Shown in pieces: positions 43,201 to 47,752 of a DNA stretch of 64,000 nt (its first letter is position 1; each line of letters starts with the position of its first letter). The stretch is from Enchytraeus crypticus (lineage: Eukaryota; Annelida; Clitellata; Enchytraeida; Enchytraeidae): assembly GCA_905160935.1 (NCBI GenBank), contig CAJHZI010000200.1, forward strand, positions 899,001-963,000, read 5' to 3'. A program made the position numbers and the translations under genes. A model generated the notes under the pieces. The model was given only the letters and a program-made list of their open reading frames with translations, was not told the origin of the DNA and ran no database searches.

Positions 43201-45748
43201 CTATAGTGTCGAAGGGAACGTATGTAATGCAAAAGTGTTTTTCAAGAGACTTTGGTATTTATCGAGATAGACACCTTAAGACATTTTGTGTAGTTTTATA
43301 ATACACAATATAATTTCACCATGAGGTGTGCCTTACCTATGCCAATTACATGAATTCTGTATACCACAAATATATCAGTAAACAGAGCTTCATCCAAATA
43401 GAACTCAAAACTGGTCCCAAATATTTTCTACAAAATGAGTCGTCACCCATGAACTGATTACGTAAATTTGCCGCACGTTTCTAAATCTCTAGGATTTAGT
43501 GTTCTTTCAATACCTTGGCTCGGATTCTTGTTGCACGTTCTGGTCATGAAATGGTTCAACCGTTTTTATAGGTTTTAAACAGGACCCCACAAGAACTCTG
43601 AAGCCGTTACTGGTAACACCTAAGGTCTCTCGTACCACATCGATTTCCTGGTACACTCAATTAGCAATAAATCAGGGTCAGGCCAAGAATGGAGCTTGCC
43701 CTACCATAAGGGTCACTAAACTGGAGCCACCTCCCTACACAACGGGTTTCAAAAGCTGGGCAAATGTCTGTATGGAAAATCTTTAGCACAAATGAAATTC
43801 TATAGGATTAACTCAACTGATGCACAAATGCTACACAAAAGACATGTAAAATGCGGTCAGCTTAAGGCAGGTCATTCCCAGTGCCTTCGTTGCTCTGGTC
43901 GTAACGTTAAAATTCAGTTATTCGCGAAAAGGGATATTTATTTATAAATGAAATATACCGTCTTAAAGTTAAATTCAAAATTACTGCATCGATACTGTAA
44001 ATATGGTTATCAGAGAACGAAGTGATTTGATATCTACCAAACTAAGCTAGCGGACCTATGTACATGTACAGATATTACACATATCAATGGATATGGGATA
44101 AAAAAGAGAAGCACACACAACCTTTTAAACGCAGACTCGCGTCAAACGATCACTGGCCTGTAGATAATCAATTATTAAAGGTCATCAAAACAGAATGATT
44201 CTAAAAGCTGATAAAGCTAAGGTTTCCTCACTCGAAAGCGATGACACTGACAGGCAAGCCCAGGATTTAAACCCCACACATACTGATCCTCGGTCTTACC
44301 GACTTCGCCATTCGCTCCAGCCAGTTTAAAACCTAGTTTAGAATGTGAACGATAAATCCATAATGACAAAGAGTATAAATACAGCTTAGCTATCAATCCG
44401 CGACTGACAGTCGTCTTAGTCGAATTATCGGTATGGGAGATTTCATCCTAAGTTCTTCGATATCGCAGGAGACCTTTTCAAAGATTTCTGAAGCAGATGC
44501 TGTAGGTTTAAATTCATGTTTCGGGAACAAGTAGTGAACAAGTAGTGTTTTGTTACGTCTTCATATGTTGGCAGAATTATTTCTGACATCAGCTTCTGAG
44601 TGCTAAACACTGAACAACTGAGCTCCCTGGAGTTTTCATTAACGTAGTCGTTCTGAAATCTCTTCATTCACCATGGTGATGTTTAAAATTTAGTACTTAA
44701 ACCCATTAGTGCCTAGCACTAATGGGTTAAAGTAATTGTACTAATTATTAATTGTAATAATTATTAATTATAATTATTATTATTTAAATTATTATTATAA
44801 TAATTTAATAATTATAATTAAATTATGATAATCATAATTATTGAAATTATGGGTTATAATTATAATTTTATAATTCTACTAGCACTAAACGGGGACGGCC
44901 AAAATCGAATGTCTATAGACTCTATAGAGTAAAAGCTAAGAGCTAAGGTATCAAATTGATTTTCTAAGGAAGTAAGTGATCCAATTACTAAACATTCTAA
45001 TAATTTTCTAAAAAGCCTTATTTGCATATTTTCTTATACTTTTTTCTTAATTGACAATCATATTAGTAAAAGCGTACTAAGTGAAATTATAGTTATAGCA
45101 TGCTTTGCTTTTTTGCATTAAATAATAGCATGCTATTATTTTTCAGTTTTACAAATACTTGTTGAAAATGAAACAATAATCCATTAATTGTTATCAAACA
45201 AGCATCTTATTTACTATAAATTGAACAAATAACAATGACACCATGGGCAATTTGATTGGACCAAATGAGTCGAGCATTTAAACAGCCATTTCAACTTTAA
45301 TTGACCACTTGAATCGCTGGCCATCTTTTTCTAATTCGATATGGATGTTTTGAGAAATGGTAATTTGAAATGTAATTTAGCTGGTTGGATATGAATATGT
45401 TACGCAAACCTAATAATATTTCCACTAGTCAATGAAACAGAAAGTTATATTAAAAAAGTAATGTTTGCTGAAAAGTTGTAGCATCTTGGCGAGTAGAAAC
45501 TCGTCAAAGTTTTGCAAAATATGGCAATTTTAAATTGATCAATTGAGTCAAATGATGTTTCTAATTGTATATTTTGTTATTGCTTTATGATTCAGTCATT
45601 GACGTTGGCATCTTTATTCCAAGAGTTGACTGTAAGCAGTGCTCGCTCAACTACACTGTCATTGGTCGATAGAGATCAGCTAGATCCAGCCGTCGAAATA
45701 AACGTTCCTCCAATGGAAATTAAATCATATGTTGTGAAACTAAAGTAA
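258..45748 (+). CDS. MAN2A: Golgi alpha-mannosidase II (GH38), 3' part, 15 exons
   Basis: Alpha-mannosidase II is a type II Golgi membrane enzyme that removes the alpha-1,3- and alpha-1,6-mannoses from GlcNAcMan5GlcNAc2 during complex N-glycan synthesis. I see exons 258-478, 3729-3920, 5669-5786, 6199-6266, 25908-26076, 27084-27223, 30376-30487, 34587-34718, 34929-35043, 35725-35858, 36393-36534, 37960-38093, 39667-39819, 40217-40372 and 45596-45748. All introns are GT-AG, every phase matches, and together they give 2139 nt (712 residues plus TAA). Family landmarks include [20 protein letters not shown], the zinc-ligand motif [48 protein letters not shown] and [15 protein letters not shown]. 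The cytoplasmic/membrane N-terminus and the nucleophile part of the active site lie upstream of the window. The piece is about the length of the family's C-terminal 60%. No frameshift or stop is seen, so the gene looks functional. MAN2A1 versus MAN2A2 cannot be decided. Confidence 0.95.
513..556 (-). repeat. SINE-1 tail fragment
   Basis: Reverse-strand match to the tail of the tRNA-derived SINE seen in full at 52365-52502: CGCTTTTGAGTGAGGAAACT, then ACGTTAACCTTAGCTTTT. The tRNA-like head is absent. Confidence 0.6.
2143..2218 (-). repeat. SINE-1 head fragment, degenerate
   Basis: The reverse strand carries the box-B side of SINE-1 (GGCTCAAATCCAGGGCTCGC and CCGTCACCGACATC), diverged from the other copies and without a clear tail. 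Confidence 0.5.
3729..3920 (+). CDS. MAN2A: mannosidase II exon 2 (zinc-site His motif)
   Basis: Acceptor TTGAATAG, donor GTAGGG. The exon starts at phase 2 and ends at phase 2. It encodes [15 protein letters not shown], then [18 protein letters not shown] and VDYGQ. The second His of QHHD is, in the structurally studied fly enzyme, a ligand of the active-site zinc, and the following Asp contacts substrate. Both are present. Confidence 0.95.
3921..5668 (+). other. mannosidase intron 2, no gene seen
   Basis: The intron holds a CT-rich run near 3991-4016, a (TTA/TAC)n tract near 4938-5035, and an open stretch at 5182-5427 (lysine/serine-rich, no known motif) that I do not call a gene. No recognisable transposon protein. 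Confidence 0.5.
5669..5786 (+). CDS. MAN2A: mannosidase II exon 3
   Basis: Acceptor TTTCTTGTAG, donor GTGAGT. It begins with the last base of an Arg codon and ends on a codon boundary. It encodes [20 protein letters not shown] followed by SADKLNY, matching the helical region after the HHD motif in GH38 Golgi enzymes. Confidence 0.9.
6199..6266 (+). CDS. MAN2A: mannosidase II exon 4, 68-bp small exon
   Basis: This short exon is found by homology and phase. It follows acceptor GGTCAG and is followed by donor GTAGGT. It encodes [20 protein letters not shown] and ends two bases into a Thr codon that the next exon completes. The DSLP segment aligns with the conserved linker before the beta-sandwich domain. 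Without it the gene would lack the DSLP linker and the phase would break. Confidence 0.85.
6822..6893 (-). repeat. L2/CR1-like LINE 3' end, solo
   Basis: (AAT)n-like tract followed by AGGTTCAACGTCCGTTTCCT and GATGATGTCAGGGACGTTGC. The same block ends the LINE copies at 30720 and 31231, read on the minus strand. Confidence 0.6.
7277..7303. repeat. (TTA)n microsatellite at 3' end of copy A
   Basis: Interrupted TTA repeat directly beyond the A-rich 3' end of retroelement copy A. The equivalent tracts at 10632-10657 and 14041-14074 border copy B. Confidence 0.8.
7311..7340 (-). other. 3'-terminal hairpin of copy A
   Basis: GCCCTGGGC (7314-7322), then TGTAAAGG, then GCCCTGGGC (7331-7339). The arms pair over nine positions with one T/T mismatch. 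The same design with different stem bases occurs at 10680-10701. Confidence 0.7.
7391..8833 (-). pseudogene. copy A ORF, C-terminal part (connection + endonuclease)
   Basis: About 480 residues that continue the reverse transcriptase of the next entry after a one-base frame change. It starts just after the YLDD region and holds the long thumb/connection segment ([34 protein letters not shown]), then [17 protein letters not shown] (CXC...H...C knuckle), then [15 protein letters not shown] with the downstream acidic residue in SWDVTVTDT. The RPD...D spacing is that of restriction-like endonucleases of R2-type LINEs. The copy is called broken because the frame change separates the two halves. Confidence 0.85.
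8809..10341 (-). pseudogene. copy A ORF, N-terminal part (zinc finger + RT)
   Basis: About 510 residues. Starts [19 protein letters not shown], then CSVC with [10 protein letters not shown] further on (a CX2C...H...C pattern shared with copy B). The reverse transcriptase has [42 protein letters not shown] (motif A), [13 protein letters not shown] (motif B) and [10 protein letters not shown] (motif C). The frame runs into a stop about 20 residues after YLDD and the protein continues in another frame from about 8833. Active-site aspartates are intact, so decay looks limited to the frameshift. Confidence 0.88.
10632..10657. repeat. (ATT)n between copies A and B
   Basis: Pure ATT repeat that is at once the 5' border of copy A and the 3' border of copy B. 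Confidence 0.9.
10680..10701 (-). other. 3'-terminal hairpin of copy B
   Basis: CCCCGG / TGTAAAGAAC / CCGGGG, a perfect 6-bp stem with a 10-nt loop. It precedes the A-rich and TAA tail. The loop core TGTAAAG is shared with copy A while the stem sequence differs. Confidence 0.75.
10747..13743 (-). CDS. retrotransposon polyprotein: zinc finger, RT, restriction-like endonuclease
   Basis: Single uninterrupted frame of 998 residues. The true start is probably the second Met ([11 protein letters not shown], residue 8), which aligns with copy A. Residues 27-53 form CX2C...HLHG...C. Reverse transcriptase covers about 295-530: [13 protein letters not shown] (299-310), KLDFCNAFN (427-435, motif A), [13 protein letters not shown] (479-491, motif B), GYLDDIT (509-515, motif C). 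A long connection segment follows. Near the C-terminus there is [17 protein letters not shown] (813-829, CXCX9HX3C), then KRPDG (870-874) and WDVTVID (888-894), giving RPD-X15-D, the signature of restriction-like endonucleases that nick target DNA for reverse transcription. All visible catalytic residues are present, so this copy could encode an active enzyme. Confidence 0.9.
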   Translation of the reverse strand: MLCRVCHMPARQTWPLSQTANKKTGICSVCLAQRQLHSGDGKVHLHGPLDNRCPGSNQPPLQISAQAAASQPGLAVSDIRNRIRNRSCDSGSARQSSPPTAAPNSANLSRNSFSSQPLILEHPCLSRPTIKHIPKSARPACSAALIDAFRKIESDPSVLSYWSDLLLFASSVLQVPARTGKRHNLSSLIKKRLEGLGTSAPTEPVVERIKRAHHSHDSRASAVRSKMEDGNVSAAVRILCSDESPAQCRLNTFNILKDKHPPAASSSIMAPLPDSMETPPIQVSEQDVVKAVRSFPAGSAGGPDGLRPQHLLELVTCRESAGTFLTALTSFVNLLLRGVCPPEVQPVLFGGKLFALNKKSGGIRPIAVGYTWRRLAAKCANRYAVSALSEYLSPIQLGAGIPGGCEAAVHATRRFAESMPADHFVVKLDFCNAFNCLSRSRMLSEIHHRIPELYSFCHLAYSSPSWLKFGDWCIESQEGVQQGDPLGPMLFCLTIHPLLTSLSSDLTVGYLDDITLGGCESSIANDVQTIIDRGQEFGLQLNRTKCEVISSVCKSPGNSVLSSFVPMCLSHSSLLGAPLSGEEATTTALSSRLEDLKRTASRLKSLAAHDALTILRFSLSAPKLMHVLRSSPSFSNPRLLDYDEALRQCLCAVINADLSVLQWQQASLPVSMGGLGIRLVSHIAPSAFLASAMGTRQLQDAILHKCSLSADSSIDVALSVWSKSLTSSAPPSTSVSSQKSWDRPIVDRIYNSLLESQSNAVDRARLLAVSTKRSSDWLHALPVASCGLFLDNEAIRVAVSFRLGAKTCEPHMCPCGHEVDALGLHGLSCKRSSGRMSRHHNLNDIIWRALSRAGIPSSKEPSGLSRSDGKRPDGMTLVPWCNGKCAVWDVTVIDTMANSYLNTTSVTAGGAAVHAASRKLDKYCDLSLGYEVVPVAIETMGPMNPEGVDFINGIGRLIAVQTGDKRETSFLWQRLSMTLQRFNAVCFNNSFKPIDDLE
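14041..14074. repeat. (ATT)11 microsatellite
   Basis: Perfect repeat. It is the 5' border of copy B and the end of the unrecognised ORF region above it. The stop codon of that region is made by the first repeat unit. Confidence 0.95.
14072..14606 (-). CDS. unrecognised Ser/Thr-rich ORF ending on the TAA tract
   Basis: Open on the minus strand from just after a TAG near 14606, with the first Met at 14569, to a TAA formed by the microsatellite. About 165 residues from Met, rich in Ser, Thr, Gly and Gln (for example [19 protein letters not shown]), with no recognised domain, and probably disordered. It lies in a different frame from the larger ORF upstream (14622-16125), with only a short gap. 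A single frameshift could have split one longer protein. I do not know its function. It could be a gag-like protein of a retroelement or a retrocopied host sequence. Confidence 0.5.
14622..16125 (-). CDS. unrecognised Ser/Pro/Arg-rich open region (about 500 codons)
   Basis: The frame is open from after a TGA near 16126 to TGA at 14622-14624. There is no ATG near its beginning; a GTG lies at 15875 and the first in-frame ATG is well inside. A strong acceptor-like sequence (TTTTACTTCTCTCTCCAACAG) ends at about 16087 on this strand, so the region may be an internal exon or a fusion to the overlapping end of copy C. Composition is Ser, Pro, Arg and acidic with no known domain; segments include [19 protein letters not shown] and [20 protein letters not shown]. 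Its GC content is higher than the neighbouring AT-rich DNA and resembles that of copies A and B. It may be an ORF of the retrotransposon cluster, but nothing in it proves this. Confidence 0.45.
16067..16993 (-). pseudogene. copy C endonuclease-domain fragment
   Basis: About 300 residues: [37 protein letters not shown] (CXC...H...C), [19 protein letters not shown] and [10 protein letters not shown] (RPD...D). After the conserved [10 protein letters not shown] the frame continues about 45 residues further than in copies A and B before TAA at 16067. Its start is set by a frameshift near 16985, so it is not an independent gene. Confidence 0.85.
16906..17190 (-). pseudogene. copy C connection-domain fragment
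   Basis: A middle piece in its own frame, with [20 protein letters not shown] matching [17 protein letters not shown] of copy B. It overlaps the neighbouring fragments at both frame changes. Confidence 0.8.
17078..18985 (-). pseudogene. copy C N-terminal + RT fragment
   Basis: A frame open through [20 protein letters not shown] (counterpart of [16 protein letters not shown] in copy B), [57 protein letters not shown] (motif A), [13 protein letters not shown] (motif B) and SYLDDLTL (motif C). The visible ATG/GTG starts are internal; homology and the open frame extend further upstream to about 19050. The frame is lost near 17185. Confidence 0.85.
19471..19536. repeat. short hairpin, arms of about 20 bp
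   Basis: AAAATAAGATCTATCCTGC (from 19489), then AATA, then GCAGGGTAGATCTTATTTT. The arms pair with one G/T-type mismatch. It lies in otherwise featureless AT-rich intron DNA. Confidence 0.6.
19838..20596. mobile_element. palindromic Tc1/mariner-type MITE
   Basis: The ends read CAGACTGGGGCAAAAAAA and its reverse complement, each flanked by TA (19836-19837, 20597-20598), the mariner-superfamily target duplication. The inverted repeats are about 165 bp and roughly 85-90% alike by eye. There is no transposase. A third, diverged copy of the right repeat lies inside at about 20205-20400. The non-repeat core (20030-20200) includes a histone-like stem-loop. Confidence 0.85.
20073..20088 (-). other. 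histone-mRNA-like 3' stem-loop inside MITE
   Basis: On the minus strand GGCCCTTTTCAGGGTC, a 6-bp stem (one G/U) and UUUC loop, close to the metazoan histone consensus GGYYCTTYTYAGRRCC. No histone coding sequence is recognisable upstream. Either a captured histone-gene end or chance. Confidence 0.4.
22194..22612 (-). pseudogene. LINE reverse transcriptase, middle fragment
   Basis: Contains motif A ([20 protein letters not shown], then a stop), [32 protein letters not shown] and [11 protein letters not shown]. One in-frame stop. Continues the RT from the fragment at 23181-23900 across the LTR-like insertion. Confidence 0.88.
22620..23194 (+). mobile_element. LTR-like insertion (possible solo LTR)
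   Basis: About 575 bp breaking the LINE reverse transcriptase between its GHSTIDALF segment and motif A. It begins TGATACACATGAC and ends GGTCCATCA (TG...CA). It contains palindromic units ACTGTATTAATACAGG at 22670-22735, a GC-richer middle, a TATA-like TATAACATAATATAG near 23050 and GATAAAATATG near 23103. I could not find a convincing target duplication, so the LTR identity is an inference. Confidence 0.5.
23181..23900 (-). pseudogene. LINE reverse transcriptase, N-terminal fragment
   Basis: About 240 residues of non-LTR reverse transcriptase ([40 protein letters not shown]). The last residues are read from the inserted DNA. Confidence 0.88.
24655..24913 (+). repeat. LINE C-terminal fragment with (GAA)n tail
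   Basis: Plus strand, decayed. [21 protein letters not shown] and ELKRKTEDR are typical of the C-terminal end of LINE reverse-transcriptase proteins. It ends in (GAA)n at 24890-24913. A relative lies at 27296-27480. Confidence 0.6.
25908..26076 (+). CDS. MAN2A: mannosidase II exon 5
   Basis: Acceptor TTTGTTTGCAG, donor GTACGT. It completes the Thr codon of exon 4, then encodes [20 protein letters not shown] and later [19 protein letters not shown], ending on a codon boundary. This is the start of the C-terminal beta-sandwich part of GH38. Confidence 0.93.
26077..27083 (+). other. mannosidase intron 5, no feature seen
   Basis: AT-rich. I found no recognisable repeat or coding remnant. Confidence 0.5.
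27084..27223 (+). CDS. MAN2A: mannosidase II exon 6
   Basis: Acceptor GGTATAG, donor GTAACT. Encodes [20 protein letters not shown] and continues to HTDGSLD, ending two bases into a Lys codon. The PPLG motif is shared by Golgi class II mannosidases. Confidence 0.9.
27296..27480 (+). repeat. LINE C-terminal fragment
   Basis: [20 protein letters not shown], then DDLK and [16 protein letters not shown] with frame changes. This is the usual end of a LINE endonuclease/reverse-transcriptase protein. 5'-truncated. Confidence 0.65.
27545..27683 (+). repeat. SINE-1 (tRNA-derived), full copy
   Basis: Box A-like GGCGATGTCGGTAA, box B GGGGTTGAAATCC, then the family tail TTTCGAATGAGGAAA and ACGTTAACATTAGC. 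Internal RNA polymerase III promoter by family logic. Confidence 0.8.
27795..28330 (-). pseudogene. LINE C-terminal region, decayed
   Basis: Minus strand in two or three frames: [20 protein letters not shown], then [33 protein letters not shown], and HIV.ECPLT further on. This order is that of the cysteine/histidine-rich C-terminus of jockey-like LINE proteins. Confidence 0.7.
28345..28530 (+). repeat. dispersed repeat family X
   Basis: GAATCCCAGTTTAAATTGGG CCGGGATACG, then GCTCACCAACCGAATGCC and TTCTGACGTTGGTTTGG. Relatives are at 39003-39165 and 54745-54835. Nature unknown. Confidence 0.5.
29556..29665 (+). repeat. minisatellite, unit about 36 bp, 3 copies
   Basis: Repeats of TTCATACGCTTAATCTTATT followed by CAGTCTCTTGTGGTTT. 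Confidence 0.8.
29905..30028 (-). repeat. SINE-1 copy
   Basis: Reverse-strand SINE-1: GGTTCAAATCCTGGGCTCGC is present with one change (GGGGTTCAAATCCTGGG), followed by the usual tail (CGAGTGAGGAAACAG). Confidence 0.75.
30376..30487 (+). CDS. MAN2A: mannosidase II exon 7
   Basis: Acceptor TTATGTAG, donor GTACTG. Completes the Lys codon, then [20 protein letters not shown] and [13 protein letters not shown], ending on a codon boundary. Confidence 0.88.
30720..31232 (-). mobile_element. L2/CR1-like LINE 3' end, copy 1
   Basis: Minus strand: [30 protein letters not shown] and [17 protein letters not shown] sequence (frames shift), then a 3' UTR ending in GACGTTAAACCTTTATTATT and (TAA)n at 30720-30745. 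5'-truncated, with only the last part of the ORF. Confidence 0.8.
31233..32925 (-). mobile_element. L2/CR1-like LINE, copy 2, decayed
   Basis: Adjoins copy 1 at a (TAA)n tract (31233-31265) and shares its 3' block. The reverse transcriptase runs from about 32870 to 31500: [58 protein letters not shown] (motif A), [17 protein letters not shown], [10 protein letters not shown] (motif C), [12 protein letters not shown]. The end of the ORF present in copy 1 is missing (deletion). Several frame changes. Inactive. Confidence 0.85.
32196..32717 (-). pseudogene. LINE reverse transcriptase fragment
   Basis: 173 residues with [59 protein letters not shown] and [15 protein letters not shown]1/L2-type RT domains. 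Confidence 0.88.
32925..33122 (-). repeat. composite tRNA/5S-like SINE, copy
   Basis: Minus strand: GGGCGGGATTTAGCTCACTG GTTGAG (tRNA-like box A), then a stretch ending GAGCATGGATGGGTGACTACC that resembles the 3' half of 5S rRNA, then GGTTATTCTTAAATCTGCGC and CGGCTGCCATCAGTGCGC. Its partner is at 51510-51725. Confidence 0.7.
33341..33396 (+). repeat. minisatellite M1, left part
   Basis: Two units of about 36-40 bp containing TACATACTGAGTTAATTTTG and ATGTTGATTGCTC. The array continues at 34437 beyond an inserted LINE. Confidence 0.75.
33397..34436 (+). mobile_element. LINE 3' part with poly(A), inserted in minisatellite M1
   Basis: 5'-truncated LINE. ORF end 33397-33935: [48 protein letters not shown], then TAA. 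A 3' UTR of about 490 bp ends with AATAAAC and A9 at 34428-34436. The minisatellite unit broken at 33396 resumes at 34437, so this is a clean insertion. CR1/jockey-like C-terminal domain. Confidence 0.85.
34437..34585 (+). repeat. minisatellite M1, right part, abuts exon 8
   Basis: Three to four units with GTTTGATG, ATGTTGACAGCTGTACATAC and TGAGTTAA. The last unit blends into the splice acceptor (GACAGCTGTACTTGTGTTACAG). Confidence 0.8.
34587..34718 (+). CDS. MAN2A: mannosidase II exon 8
   Basis: Acceptor TGTTACAG, donor GTAGCT, 44 whole codons. Encodes [11 protein letters not shown] and [13 protein letters not shown], the latter a strongly conserved class II mannosidase motif. Confidence 0.95.
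34929..35043 (+). CDS. MAN2A: mannosidase II exon 9
   Basis: Acceptor TGTGTACAG, donor GTTAAT. Encodes [20 protein letters not shown], then [18 protein letters not shown], and ends one base into a Gly codon. It directly continues LFLPDGEAK of exon 8, and its phase matches exon 10. Confidence 0.88.
35044..35724 (+). other. mannosidase intron 9 with minisatellite
   Basis: The 18-bp minisatellite at 35294-35511 occupies a third of the intron. The rest is AT-rich without features. Confidence 0.8.
35294..35511 (+). repeat. minisatellite M2, 18-bp unit, 12 copies
   Basis: Near-perfect tandem ACTCTTTTCTCTATTACA. Being a multiple of three, it creates an accidental (TLFSIT)n open frame. The transcript strand is pyrimidine-rich. 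Confidence 0.95.
35725..35858 (+). CDS. MAN2A: mannosidase II exon 10
   Basis: Acceptor CATGTACAG, donor GTATAT. Completes Gly, then [20 protein letters not shown] and [10 protein letters not shown]. GxEGQSLE-like and FYTDLNG motifs are family hallmarks. Confidence 0.95.
35859..36392 (+). other. mannosidase intron 10
   Basis: Starts with a (TC)n run (35878-35960). The rest is AT-rich. Confidence 0.7.
36393..36534 (+). CDS. MAN2A: mannosidase II exon 11
   Basis: Acceptor TTTTTTATCAG, donor GTATCT. Encodes [20 protein letters not shown], then [15 protein letters not shown] and SSLSP, ending one base into a Gly codon. KLPLQxNxYPM and LTLLSAQxLGVSSL-like motifs. Confidence 0.95.
36640..36998 (+). 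repeat. dispersed repeat family Y
   Basis: About 350 bp including CGCGTGTACGTAAGAGGCGA, GGACCCACCTCACCATGAAT and GGTTCAAGGTACATATTC. The reverse complement of its right half occurs at 47276-47515. No coding potential; unknown class. Confidence 0.65.
36934..36995. repeat. perfect inverted repeat, 30-bp arms
   Basis: Arms 36934-36963 and 36966-36995 (GGAGTATGAATATGTACC... and its exact reverse complement) with a 2-nt spacer. Confidence 0.95.
37045..37101 (-). repeat. L2-like LINE 3' end, solo
   Basis: AATAATAAT tract followed by GCTTTAACGTCCGTTTCGTC and GATGATGTCAGGGACGTCG, the same terminal block as at 30720 and 31233. Confidence 0.65.
37640..37860 (+). repeat. LINE 3' UTR family Z, copy 1
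   Basis: TGTAGCTGAAGCGAGTATTT, GGTTTATTTCGACTTACTG, CTGTCAAATGTTGACGAAT. The second copy is at 51280-51470 in the same orientation. Confidence 0.7.
37960..38093 (+). CDS. MAN2A: mannosidase II exon 12
   Basis: Acceptor TACTTTCAG, donor GTAAGT. Completes Gly, then [20 protein letters not shown] and FRILFEKR. The DRRLxQDDNRGLxQG motif is nearly invariant in the family. Confidence 0.96.
38505..38788 (+). repeat. minisatellite M3, about 31-bp unit
   Basis: Units of ATGAGTATGAGGAGCTACAT followed by GAGGAGCTGCT, about nine copies with one shortened unit near 38700-38720. Confidence 0.9.
39003..39165 (+). repeat. dispersed repeat family X, relative
   Basis: ATCTCAGTTTAATTAGAGCC, GGGATACGAATCC and GGTTGGTGAGCGCCCATGC resemble 28345-28530, with part of the unit inverted in order. 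Confidence 0.45.
39667..39819 (+). CDS. MAN2A: mannosidase II exon 13
   Basis: Acceptor TTTATAG, donor GTTTGT, 51 whole codons. Encodes [20 protein letters not shown] and ends LQHQLPCD. SPLQxxLPCD is conserved. Confidence 0.92.
39985..40082 (-). repeat. tRNA-like SINE fragment
   Basis: Minus strand: GGGGCTTAGCGCATTGGTAT (box A) and TGGATTTCAATCCCAGG (box B-like). Different from SINE-1 and SINE-2. Confidence 0.55.
40217..40372 (+). CDS. MAN2A: mannosidase II exon 14
   Basis: Acceptor GTACGTAG, donor GTAAGT, 52 whole codons. Joins exon 13 as [14 protein letters not shown] and continues to [17 protein letters not shown], matching the family pattern LPCDxHLVNLRT...LxLHR. Confidence 0.93.
40840..42865. 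mobile_element. hAT-type non-autonomous DNA transposon
   Basis: Terminal inverted repeats CAGTGTTATTTT (40840-40851) and AAAATAACACTG (42854-42865), flanked by identical 8-bp TTGCTGAT (40832-40839, 42866-42873), the hAT target-duplication length. Subterminal DNA at both ends is dense in TTTTAGTC/AGTTTTAGTC motifs. The 2-kb interior has no transposase frame. Confidence 0.9.
44205..44330 (-). repeat. SINE-1 copy
   Basis: Minus strand: GGCGAAGTCGGTAAGAC (box A), GGGTTTAAATCCTGGGC (box B), tail TTTCGAGTGAGGAAACC. Confidence 0.75.
44690..44880. repeat. AT-rich palindromic DNA
   Basis: Perfect 13-bp inverted repeat AACCCATTAGTGC (44700-44712) / GCACTAATGGGTT (44716-44728), then long AT-only imperfect palindromes of ATTATAATTAATT type. 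Confidence 0.7.
45596..45748 (+). CDS. MAN2A: mannosidase II last exon
   Basis: Acceptor TTATGATTCAG. Encodes [20 protein letters not shown] and [16 protein letters not shown], then TAA at 45746-45748. The PMEIxxYxxxL ending is the usual C-terminus of the family. A possible poly(A) signal AATAAA lies at 46193-46198. Confidence 0.94.
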   Translation, partial: SLTLASLFQELTVSSARSTTLSLVDRDQLDPAVEINVPPMEIKSYVVKLK

Positions 45749-47275
45749 CCCACTTGCCACAATTTTACTACTTACAATTTCAATGCTAATTTGATTGAGA
45801 TTAGGTAATCGAATAATTATTTCCATGAAACATTTCTATTATGTGTAAATGTGAGTAATGTAGTATATTCATTTGCACGCTGTGATTTCGTAAATTACTG
45901 TTAATTGACTGTTGTTTTAATTTCCTAGCTATTGTCTCAGTGTAATATTGCTGACTTTCATGACCATTTTGCAGTTATGGGCGACTTAAAAATTCTGTGG
46001 TAGGCCTATTAGTTTAAGTAGAATATAATAGAGTTGAATTGCCTTCTGAGTTGAACTTAAACTTTTCACTAACTCATTGAGTTCAATTCAAAATACGGAG
46101 TTAAATATGCAAACTAATCATTAAGATCATTTTTAAAATGTCATGTAATTTTCTGCTAACAATATTGTATATTCTTCTTATTGAAAAAAATGAATAAATA
46201 ATTTTTAAAACTTAACTTCTATCCTAGCGATGATATCAACAATCAGGCGAACCAAGTGACGTTCAGAGAATTATGGCTTACGCAAAGAAGAATCAGCAAA
46301 AAATAATTATTTATCATTTTAGCCTATGAACGTAATGAATGTGTTTATCCAAATTGTCGCCATGACATTCTACATGTACATACATTCTACATGTGCATTC
46401 TACATGTGCATACAGTGTACATGTGCATCTACAAAGTGTTGACTATAGAATGTCTGAATTGAACAAATCTTCTTTCTTTGCGTTCACGATACTGAGGCAA
46501 AGCTGAGGAAGTTGATTTTGGCCAGACTGCAATCATTCTAAGCAAATAAATTGGATAACCTTCTAAAGAGAGAGAGAGGGAGAGAGAGAGAAATATGTTT
46601 ATTTCAGTACATATCAACAACAACATAATGTTGCAAATATCATTCAAAAACATTAGTGCAATCATTCAAAAAATGAAAAAGAAAAAAATGAAAAAAGATC
46701 GTCAATAGAAAATACAAATGTAGTCTTTGCGAGTACGTGTGGCAAAAAGTGAAAATCGATATTTTCATCATGACTAGATATTATCTAGTCATTTACCACA
46801 AGACTTTGGAAGGTGTACTACTATACCCATTCCAAACAATTAAATATCTCACAGTCCTCACGCAATTGATACTTTCAGGGGAATTTCATAAAGTCCTATT
46901 ATGTCTAAATTCGTTTAACATTGTTTAATGATAAAATTTTCTAAGTTTTTTATTACTAGATATAATAAACTTGGTTTTAAAGCCAAATCTGGCCGTCAAC
47001 AAGCAACATATACTGTGAGAAGAGTAATAGAACAATATACTGAAAGCAGGTCAATTATAAATGTATGTTGGCTAGACGTAAGCAAGAGATTTGATAAAGT
47101 TATCCATTCAGTACTCTTCTTAAAGTTAATATAGAGGAACCCCATAAATGTTGATTAGAACTTTGTTTTATTGGTATGGTATATCCTGCAACTGTGTTAG
47201 ATGGAAAATGCTATCTCTAGACCTTACCGATTGTTAAGTCTAATTTTATTTTGTATTTATGTTAATTTAATAGAT

Positions 47276-47515
47276 CCTCCTCCCTCCTCAGTGCACTGCA
47301 AGTGGCAGGTTCGAGGTACATATTCAGACTCGAAGTCTGTTTTCTCGCTCCATAAGATTACTCCTAAGATCAATAAGTTAATCCCTTCACAAAGTCTATG
47401 ACTTATCCATACCTTATGTAGCCTATAGCTTGGGAAAAATATGGCTTCTGAGGTGGTTTCCCGTTGCCTTCCTCAGTTAGGTGGATTAATTACCATTTAA
47501 TCCACTAGATAAATT
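47276..47515 (-). repeat. repeat family Y, inserted in LINE
   Basis: Reverse complement of 36790-36960 (shared TTCGAGGTACATATTCAGAC, GGCTTCTGAGGTGGTTTCCC, CCTCAGTTAGGTGGATTAAT). Confidence 0.75.
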
Positions 47516-47752
47516 TAGATTTACTAGATAAATTTGCTAAATGTGGATGTTATTTCAGGAGAATGGCTATTAGTACAATTATATAATTATGTACTCAGAT
47601 GATCTAATATTGCTAAGCCCGTCTCTTTGTGAAATGCAACACATGTTAAATAGCTGTAGTCAGATTAACTTCAAAAAATGCTCGTCATTACGGATGGGTA
47701 TACAATAATAGATGTTGTAAACTTTATCTAAAAGATAACTGAATCCCTTGGG

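Larger units (their letters stand above)
40373..45595 (+). other. mannosidase intron 14
   Basis: Contains the hAT-type element, a SINE-1 copy (44205-44330) and AT-rich palindromic DNA (44690-44880). 42880-44200 and 44900-45590 show nothing recognisable. Confidence 0.7.

Noticed and set aside
43540..43900. Possible rRNA-like or organelle-derived segment
   Set aside because: The slightly GC-richer stretch did not match any rRNA motif I could name.
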